Below, piece by piece: positions 1 to 4,163 of a DNA stretch of 7,887 nucleotides. A program made the translations under genes and the position numbers. This DNA is from an uncultured Polyangiaceae bacterium (lineage in GTDB: Bacteria > Myxococcota_A > Polyangia > Polyangiales > Houyiibacteriaceae), in NCBI GenBank assembly GCA_947258625.1, contig CAMYJN010000086.1:1-7887 (forward strand), given 5' to 3'. Numbering within the stretch: the first letter of the stretch is position 1; the number at the start of each line of letters is the position of its first letter. The notes beneath the pieces are model-generated. The model was not told where the DNA came from and did no database searches. It was given only the letters and a program-made list of their open reading frames with translations.

Positions 1-1
1 G

Positions 2-88
2 GGGTTCACTGGCACTGGCACTGGCGCTGGCGCTGGCACTGACACTGACACTGACACTGGCACTGGCACCGGCACTGGCACCCCGTAA
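2..88 (+). CDS. Possible C-terminal end of a truncated protein with a Thr-Gly/Thr-Asp repeat tail
   Basis: In the plus frame starting at base 2 the hexamer array reads Gly-Phe, then alternating Thr-Gly, Ala-Gly, Thr-Asp and Thr-Gly pairs, ending Thr-Pro and a TAA stop at 86-88. Such a tail would be a flexible, uncharged-to-acidic linker-like C-terminus, as found on some secreted or surface proteins. Nothing upstream is visible, so neither the protein nor the reading frame can be confirmed. A second plus frame is also open (Leu-Ala repeats continuing past the array to a TGA near 141), and the array may equally be intergenic. The call rests only on the short open frame and on the hexamer unit preserving frame. 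Confidence 0.25.
   Translation, partial: GFTGTGTGAGAGTDTDTDTGTGTGTGTP
7..82. repeat. Degenerate hexanucleotide tandem repeat (CACTGG type)
   Basis: Twelve full hexamers plus four bases run without interruption. The units are CACTGG three times, CGCTGG twice, CACTGA three times, CACTGG twice, CACCGG and CACTGG, followed by CACC. Variants are clustered (CGCTGG together, CACTGA together), which suggests growth by slippage or unequal exchange of neighbouring units. A hexamer keeps reading frame, so copy-number change would not break a coding sequence. The array reads as Thr-Gly/Thr-Asp in one plus frame, Leu-Ala in another, and Cys-Gln in a minus frame. Confidence 0.95.
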
Positions 89-151
89 AGAGGCCGCTTC
101 GCGCCGTCCACGGGGCTTCGCTGGCACCGAGGCTGAACGCTGAACGCATAC

Positions 152-166
152 CGAGGCTCAGCCTCG
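152..166. terminator. Short perfect hairpin over the stop codon of the 104-residue gene
   Basis: CGAGGC and GCCTCG form a perfect 6-bp, GC-rich stem with a three-base loop TCA. That loop is the complement of the TGA stop of the minus-strand gene ending here. A second copy of the left arm (CCGAGGCT) lies at 127-134, so an alternative pairing is possible. There is no T-run in the minus direction and only a weak one (ATTTCT) in the plus direction, so it is a poor intrinsic terminator. It may be a weak bidirectional one. Confidence 0.3.
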
Positions 167-472
167 ATTTCTCAGGCGAGCCGCGAGTCTGCGTAGAAGT
201 TGCCGCCATTCCTCTGCCAGAAGCGGGGTGGGCACCGCCGGGCTCAAACGCAAGGACGGCAGGGGAGCCCGCACCGGGTAGATCGGGATGATCTCGCGCT
301 CGTGGGCGGCACCATCCTGGGCAAGGAGGTCGTGAAGCACCTGCTCGATGATGTTGAGTGGAAGCTTTGGCAGCTCTTCGGTAAACCAATGCTGCACCGC
401 TCCGATGTCCTCGGGATCGACATCGCCGTACTTGGCGGCCGCATCGGCAAAGGCTGTGGTCGGCGTCGGCAT
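158..472 (-). CDS. Hypothetical small protein (104 aa), second gene of a two-gene unit
   Basis: I do not recognise a named family. The N-terminal half (residues about 5-58) is acidic and looks helical. It contains YGDVDPED, AVQHWF and a leucine-rich helix, LPLNIIEQVLHDLL, like a small protein-interaction domain. Residues 60-85 are proline-rich and probably extended. The last 18 residues (about 87-104) are a basic helix rich in Arg and Leu (EEWRQLLRRLAARLRNRG). There is no signal peptide, membrane segment or cysteine. The ATG lies 10 nt after the TGA of the upstream 231-residue gene, so co-transcription and probably translational coupling are likely; the gap holds only a weak ribosome-binding sequence. 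The acidic-front, basic-tail layout would suit an adaptor or a nucleic-acid or partner contact, but no function can be assigned. It could act with the upstream GNAT-like protein. Confidence 0.7.
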   Translation of the reverse strand: MPTPTTAFADAAAKYGDVDPEDIGAVQHWFTEELPKLPLNIIEQVLHDLLAQDGAAHEREIIPIYPVRAPLPSLRLSPAVPTPLLAEEWRQLLRRLAARLRNRG

Positions 473-482
473 GATGATTCCG

Positions 483-1178
483 TCAGCGGAGTGGATCGAG
501 CTCCTTGCTCGCCTCGACGGCGGCCGGCACGGTGTAGAAGCAGTAGCGGCCGTCGCTTGGTTTGAGCAAGCGCCTCGGCCCCGGTGGGAGCTTGGCCTCG
601 TCCGGCAATACGGTCATGCCGCGACGACGATACCATTGAAGCAAGGCGTCGCCACCACGCTCGTCGGCGTAGAGCGCCGTCCGGCCGAATCGCCGTTCAT
701 TGAGCGAGTGGGTGACTGCCACATCCAGTGCGATTGATCCCAGGCGCCGAGGGATGCGGTCTTCCGGAATCGGGTGATCCTCGATGCTGGTTAGCGCCTC
801 ATCGGGAGCCGTCGAGAGGAACCAAACGAACACACTTTCTCGGTCGTTGTCGTCGAGCGCAGGCACACGCCCCAGCAGTTGCACGAGGGCGCATGGGATG
901 AAGCGATCTCGGTCCGGGTCAGTGATCCCGATCGCGTAGCCGGCGGGCTTCCGCGTCAGAACGCGCCCGGCGACCTCGGCGAACGGGACGTAGAGGAGCC
1001 AGTTCCAACCGCTATCCGCGCGCGTCGGATCGCGATCGATGATCGGTTGGACGTGGGAGTGCCACCACAGAACGTGAGGCACCTCCATTTTCGCAGTGTG
1101 AATCGGGATGTCTTGCCCGCTCTTGGTCGGCGCCCGGCGTACAAAAGGAACTCCTCGCTGCTTTCTCAGGAACCCCAC
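483..1178 (-). CDS. Uncharacterised protein with GNAT-acetyltransferase-like C-terminal part (231 aa)
   Basis: The start is GTG (complement of 1176-1178), preceded by GGAG six bases upstream, a good Shine-Dalgarno sequence that decides the start. The N-terminal part (residues 30-125) is rich in Trp and hydrophobic residues and alternates like a beta-rich domain (VPHVLWWHSHVQPI, WNWLLYVPF, ESVFVWFLS). Residues about 150-190 resemble the end of a GNAT fold: a strand (IALDVAV), a glycine-containing turn and helix (NERRFGRTALYAD, then ERGGDALLQWYRRRGM), where GNAT enzymes commonly have the A...fYeklGF pattern. A final strand pair follows (GRYCFYTV, 210-216). The usual acyl-CoA pyrophosphate loop (R/Q-x-x-G-x-G/A) is not clearly present, so acetyltransferase activity is unproven. 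There is no signal peptide, so it is probably cytosolic. It is the first gene of a two-gene unit with the 104-residue protein and is divergent from the porin gene. Confidence 0.75.
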   Translation of the reverse strand: MGFLRKQRGVPFVRRAPTKSGQDIPIHTAKMEVPHVLWWHSHVQPIIDRDPTRADSGWNWLLYVPFAEVAGRVLTRKPAGYAIGITDPDRDRFIPCALVQLLGRVPALDDNDRESVFVWFLSTAPDEALTSIEDHPIPEDRIPRRLGSIALDVAVTHSLNERRFGRTALYADERGGDALLQWYRRRGMTVLPDEAKLPPGPRRLLKPSDGRYCFYTVPAAVEASKELDPLR

Positions 1179-1184
1179 AGCCGT

Positions 1185-1188
1185 CTCC
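1185..1188 (-). promoter_or_regulatory. Shine-Dalgarno GGAG fixing the GTG start at 1178
   Basis: On the minus strand GGAG is followed by six bases (ACGGCT) and then GTG. This supports GTG rather than a TTG slightly further upstream, which lies in a different frame. Confidence 0.6.
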
Positions 1189-1230
1189 GTCGGTCAAAGC
1201 TCATTTTCAGCGACATAGTGTGAGCGCGGC

Positions 1231-1284
1231 ATGAGCGAACGCGCAAGCACTAATCAGTTGCGGATCGTACGAGATATCGTCTAG
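1231..1284 (+). CDS. Possible 17-residue leader peptide upstream of the porin gene
   Basis: An ATG opens a short frame encoding MSERASTNQLRIVRDIV, closed by a TAG ten bases before the porin GTG start. The porin gene lacks a clear ribosome-binding site of its own, so a translated leader handing ribosomes on to it would be one explanation. The sequence before this ATG (GTGAGCGCGGC) is not a convincing Shine-Dalgarno either. A chance open frame of this length is common, so the call is weak. Confidence 0.15.
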   Translation: MSERASTNQLRIVRDIV

Positions 1285-1294
1285 TACCCCGATC

Positions 1295-2443
1295 GTGTGC
1301 AGGCGGTCCTCCATCCTCGTGGGCGTGGCGATTGGTTTGCTGGTCGACGGCTGGCCACCGACCACGGCTCGCGCCGATCTGGAAGCAGACCAAGCACCAA
1401 GCGAAGAAATCGACCGAGTGCCGTACGAGCTCTCATGGCAGCTCGTCGTGACCTCCTACTACATGTTCAACGCGCACCGTGTCGCCGGACCATACAGCAG
1501 CTTTGAGTATCCTTATGCGGACACACAAGGGTTCGGTCTCACATTCGCTGGAGGTGATGTCGCCTACCGCACCGACAAATGGGGCATCACGCTCAATCTG
1601 CGTTGGGGGCAAAACGTCGATCGTTTGACCGAGTTCGCTCCGCTCAGCCGCGGCTTTGCTACCTGGATCCCCTGCGAAAAGCTGACGCTGGACTTCGGCT
1701 ACTTCGGCGCGTTTATCGGAATCGAGACGGCGGACGAATGGGAGAACGCGAATTTTACTCGAGGGATCGTTTACTTCAAGTTGCAACCCTTCCGCCACCT
1801 CGGTTTGCGCGCCGTGCTCGAACCCCACGACAAAGTGGACATCACCCTCATCGTCGCAAGAGGAAGCATCTTTGGAACCAGCTTCGCGAGCGACGTCAGC
1901 GCAAGCGTCGTGGCCCCGACCGTGGGGGCACAGGTCCAATACACGCCCAGCACCTCGACCGATCTCCGGCTCGGAGCGCTGGCTGGCCCCAACGGTTCGA
2001 ATGGAAACCGAAACTGGCAAGCGATCATCGACTTCGTTGCCCAGTGGAGCTCGAAGGGGTGGACCTTGTTCGTCAACGGCGACTACGAGTTCTCGTCTCG
2101 AGGTCCTCTGACGGGGTTTGCGGAGTCGAAGCAATGGGGCGTGAGCCTTGGTGGCCGGGTGGACATCACGGACCACTGGTCGGTCGGTGGTCGTGGCGAG
2201 TACACCGGATCGGTGCCCAGTGCCGATCCGGCAACCGGATTCACCGTCACCGGGACTGTCCGCTACTTGCCGGTGCAATACCTGATCATTAGCTTGGAGC
2301 CACGCGCCGAATTCGCCCGGAACGACATCTATTACGGACGACCTTTCGTCACGGATACGGCCACGGGCAACACCGTCCCATCGCTGAGCCAAGACTGGTT
2401 CTTCGGGTTCTGGATTGGAGTGACCGCCCGTATTGGGAATTAA
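1295..2443 (+). CDS. Outer-membrane beta-barrel porin, OmpL-like (BBP2-type)
   Basis: The 382-residue product begins with a signal peptide: Cys-Arg-Arg, a hydrophobic core at residues 7-17 (ILVGVAIGLLV), and a signal-peptidase I site after A25-R26-A27. The mature protein is a series of amphipathic strands with alternating polar and aromatic residues from about residue 45 to the end. Residues 129-175 match my memory of the BBP2/OmpL-like porin family: LTLDFGYFGAFIGIET, then W149, NFTRG and HLGLRA, where that family has a GkF...GyE...N.tRs...HtGvR pattern. It would act as a general or semi-selective diffusion channel in the outer membrane; the substrate cannot be read from sequence. The final strand ends ...TARIGN rather than in Phe, so the usual barrel-assembly signal is not exact. 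GTG at 1295 is the first start able to give the full signal peptide; an in-frame TGA lies upstream at 1232-1234. No strong Shine-Dalgarno sequence precedes it. Confidence 0.8.
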   Translation: MCRRSSILVGVAIGLLVDGWPPTTARADLEADQAPSEEIDRVPYELSWQLVVTSYYMFNAHRVAGPYSSFEYPYADTQGFGLTFAGGDVAYRTDKWGITLNLRWGQNVDRLTEFAPLSRGFATWIPCEKLTLDFGYFGAFIGIETADEWENANFTRGIVYFKLQPFRHLGLRAVLEPHDKVDITLIVARGSIFGTSFASDVSASVVAPTVGAQVQYTPSTSTDLRLGALAGPNGSNGNRNWQAIIDFVAQWSSKGWTLFVNGDYEFSSRGPLTGFAESKQWGVSLGGRVDITDHWSVGGRGEYTGSVPSADPATGFTVTGTVRYLPVQYLIISLEPRAEFARNDIYYGRPFVTDTATGNTVPSLSQDWFFGFWIGVTARIGN

Positions 2444-3004
2444 TCAGGCGGCCGCTTGGCCGTAGGTCGCTTGCAGGTACCGTACGATGTCAGCCGACTC
2501 TGGCATCCAGCGCTCTTCACCGTCGGAGCTCGTGATTCTCAGTACGGGCACGGTCGTTCGACCGCGTACCTGACGAAGCTCCGCGAGATGGACGGGATCG
2601 GTGTAGATGTTGCGAAGCTGGACCTCGAGGCCAAGCGCGTCGATCACGCGGAGCACCCGAACGCAAAACGGACAGCCGTCGAAATAGTAGAGAGACAAGC
2701 TGTCCTTGTGCGGCTCCTCGGCAGGACCAAGGCATTCGAGAAACCGGCGCGCGTAGTATTCGGGCCACGGTCTGTCGGATTCGGTGGCGCGGTGTTCATC
2801 GTCCGCCCCGATCAGACAGAACACCAGGCGACTCCGGGTCAGCGGGGCTGCCAAGAATGGCGTCAAGCGATCCTGAAGATACTCCGCGTACCAGAGCGGC
2901 CACTCGGGGTCGTCGCCGTCGGTTCGCAGGAATGCCTGGTGGTGGGCTTCACCGGTTTGCTTGAAAAGTGCGGCGAGCCGCTCGACTTTGACCTCATCGC
3001 TCAT
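2444..3004 (-). CDS. Two-domain glutaredoxin / GST-N-like thioredoxin-fold protein (186 aa)
   Basis: The C-terminal domain (residues about 103-182) is a glutaredoxin or GST N-terminal fold. It starts with a strand ending in YYFDG, has a CPFC dithiol active site at 111-114, the cis-proline motif TVPVL at 151-155, and ESADIVRYL at 170-178, the position where GSTs and glutaredoxins bind the gamma-glutamyl end of glutathione. It probably reduces disulfides or mixed glutathione disulfides in the cytosol; no signal peptide is present. The N-terminal part (residues 1-95) is a separate, mostly helical domain with AHHQAF, DPEWPLWYAEYL and PWPEYYARRFL. I believe similar stand-alone small proteins exist, but I cannot name the family. 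ATG at 3004 is chosen because AAGG lies eight bases upstream. A longer frame reaching 3133 would add 43 mostly Arg/Ser residues and overlap the divergent gene. Its stop abuts the porin stop directly. Confidence 0.85.
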   Translation of the reverse strand: MSDEVKVERLAALFKQTGEAHHQAFLRTDGDDPEWPLWYAEYLQDRLTPFLAAPLTRSRLVFCLIGADDEHRATESDRPWPEYYARRFLECLGPAEEPHKDSLSLYYFDGCPFCVRVLRVIDALGLEVQLRNIYTDPVHLAELRQVRGRTTVPVLRITSSDGEERWMPESADIVRYLQATYGQAAA

Positions 3005-3048
3005 CGTTCTTGCCTTTCGCGGAATCGAGTATCGTCCCCTGCGGCAGC

Positions 3049-3077
3049 TTGGCAATGCCCTTCTAAGCGCGTATCGA
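3049..3077 (+). promoter_or_regulatory. Candidate sigma70-type promoter for the solute-binding protein gene
   Basis: TTGGCA at 3049-3054 differs from the -35 consensus at one base. It is followed after exactly 17 bases by TATCGA at 3072-3077, which matches only the first half of a -10 box. A start point about seven bases on would fall at or next to the ATG at 3085, giving a leaderless or near-leaderless message. This agrees with the absence of a Shine-Dalgarno sequence there. The 80-nt gap also has to hold the promoter of the divergent glutaredoxin-like gene. Confidence 0.3.
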
Positions 3078-3084
3078 CTAAACC

Positions 3085-4113
3085 ATGACGAAGACGTGCT
3101 CCCCCTTAATCTTCTTCCTCGCCGCGAGCGCATTCTTGCTCCCTAGGGCTGTCTCCGCTCCGCAGGCCAGCGCCGCAGGCCCCATCATCATCCGTTTCGC
3201 CTCGCTCGCGCCCGCCGGCTCCGGTTTCATGAAGATCTCGAAGGCTTGGAATCGAACCGTCAAAAAGGAGACCAACAATCGCGTTGAGCTCCGCTTCTAC
3301 TCCGGAGGCAGTCAGGGTGACGAGCGTGACTTCGTCCGAAAGATGCGCGCCGGACAAATGGATGGCGCCGGAATTTCGACGACCGGGCTCGGGATGGTTG
3401 CGCGTCCTGTCTTGGTCCTGACGGCGCCAGGTTTGCTCACCGAATACGAGCAGCTCACACGGGCTCGGACCGAGCTCAACGACCGTTTCACCAAGATGTT
3501 CAAGGACGCAGGGTTCGTGCTCCTGAACTGGGGCGAAGCCGGCAAGAACCGGCTCTTTTCGGCGAACGCATTCGTCAGACCGGACGATCTCAAAAGCTTC
3601 CGACCGTGGGCCTGGAAAGACGATCCCGTTTTTGCAGAATTCATCAGCGTGATCGGCGCCAACCCGGTCCGGATGGGTCTGCCCGAAGTCTACGGCGGAT
3701 TGCAGACGCGAATGGTCGACACGGTTCCCGCATCCGCTCTCGCTGCGGTCGCGCTCCAATGGTACACGCGCCTCAAGTACATGGCGAAGGACAATTTCAA
3801 CATCATGGTTGGCGGCGGAATCGTCACGCAGGAGAAATTCGACGAGCTTTCGGAGAACGATCAGAAAGTTCTTCTCTCCACGAGCGTCCGCGCCTCCAAG
3901 GCGAACGATGCGTTGGTACGGCGTGACGACGCACGGGCCTACGCATCCCTCGTCACCCGCGGCATGATCGAAGTCGACACTTCACCGCACAAGGCGGAGT
4001 GGGACGCCGTCGCAAAGAAAGCCCGCGAGAACCTCGCGGGCCGCGTCTACAGCAAGAGCTTGCTCGACGCGGTCGAGAAGGTCGTTGCGGCCAGCCCTCA
4101 GACGCAAAAGTGA
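3085..4113 (+). CDS. TRAP-type periplasmic solute-binding protein, DctP family
   Basis: The 342-residue product has a signal peptide (hydrophobic core at residues 8-19, likely cleavage after VSA25), so it is periplasmic. The mature part follows the DctP/SiaP layout: opening strand IIIRFASLAPAGSGF (34-48), VELRFYSGGSQGDERDFVRKMRAGQMDG (67-94 region), GKNR156 at the place of SiaP R127, and GANPVRMGLPEVYGGLQTRMVD (191-212), the family hallmark region. Such proteins capture organic acids or other solutes for DctQM sodium-driven transporters. The invariant Arg of the (K/I)-(L/I)-R-V motif (SiaP R147, which clamps the substrate carboxylate) appears replaced: the local sequence is LKSFRPWAWKDDP (169-181), with Trp at or next to that site. 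The ligand may therefore not be a simple carboxylate. No DctQ/DctM gene is in view. The gene sits 50 nt before glgX on the same strand. Confidence 0.88.
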   Translation: MTKTCSPLIFFLAASAFLLPRAVSAPQASAAGPIIIRFASLAPAGSGFMKISKAWNRTVKKETNNRVELRFYSGGSQGDERDFVRKMRAGQMDGAGISTTGLGMVARPVLVLTAPGLLTEYEQLTRARTELNDRFTKMFKDAGFVLLNWGEAGKNRLFSANAFVRPDDLKSFRPWAWKDDPVFAEFISVIGANPVRMGLPEVYGGLQTRMVDTVPASALAAVALQWYTRLKYMAKDNFNIMVGGGIVTQEKFDELSENDQKVLLSTSVRASKANDALVRRDDARAYASLVTRGMIEVDTSPHKAEWDAVAKKARENLAGRVYSKSLLDAVEKVVAASPQTQK

Positions 4114-4117
4114 TCCG

Positions 4118-4132
4118 CATGGCGCTGCCATG
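4118..4132. other. Short hairpin in the gap between the binding-protein gene and glgX
   Basis: CATGGC and GCCATG form a perfect 6-bp stem around a three-base loop (GCT), five bases after the TGA stop of the binding-protein gene. No T-run follows, so it is not a convincing intrinsic terminator. It could be a weak attenuator, a message-stabilising hairpin, or a chance palindrome. Confidence 0.25.
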
Positions 4133-4135
4133 AGA

Positions 4136-4141
4136 TATAAG
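4136..4141 (+). promoter_or_regulatory. Candidate -10 box (TATAAG) upstream of glgX
   Basis: TATAAG differs from the -10 consensus at one base and stands out in GC-rich surroundings. It lies 22 bases before the glgX ATG. The bases 17 upstream (ATCCGC) are a poor -35 element, and no extended -10 TG is correctly placed. It may serve glgX-malQ independently of the binding-protein gene, possibly with an activator or an alternative sigma factor. Confidence 0.25.
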
Positions 4142-4163
4142 GTCAACCAAACTGGCGCTATCG

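Noticed and set aside
7..82. CRISPR array or phage attachment site at the left edge
   Set aside because: The units are contiguous six-base repeats with no spacers, and no cas or integrase gene is near. It is a simple microsatellite.
6..389. Minus-strand open frame ending in a Cys-Gln repeat
   Set aside because: The Cys-Gln tail is only the hexamer array read in another frame. The rest is Arg/Pro/Ala-rich shadow sequence overlapping the more plausible 104-residue gene.
158..1178. GNAT toxin with a ribbon-helix-helix antitoxin
   Set aside because: The small protein lacks a recognisable ribbon-helix-helix, the gene order is not the usual antitoxin-first, and the larger protein lacks a clear acyl-CoA loop.
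1433..2392. Long minus-strand open frame (319 codons) inside the porin gene
   Set aside because: It lies antisense to the porin. Its composition is that of a GC-rich shadow frame (Arg, Val, Asp, Gly-rich with no domain pattern), while the plus frame has a signal peptide and beta-barrel strands.
2456..3088. Plus-strand open frame opposite the glutaredoxin-like gene
   Set aside because: The minus frame has the CPFC, TVP and ES..I..YL motifs. The plus frame has no recognisable domain and no ribosome-binding sequence.
3005..3133. 43-residue N-terminal extension of the glutaredoxin-like protein
   Set aside because: The extension is Arg/Ser-rich, overlaps the divergent binding-protein gene, and would ignore the ATG at 3004, which has AAGG at good spacing.
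4118..4132. Rho-independent terminator between the binding-protein gene and glgX
   Set aside because: The stem is only 6 bp and no T-run follows, so it is listed only as a hairpin.
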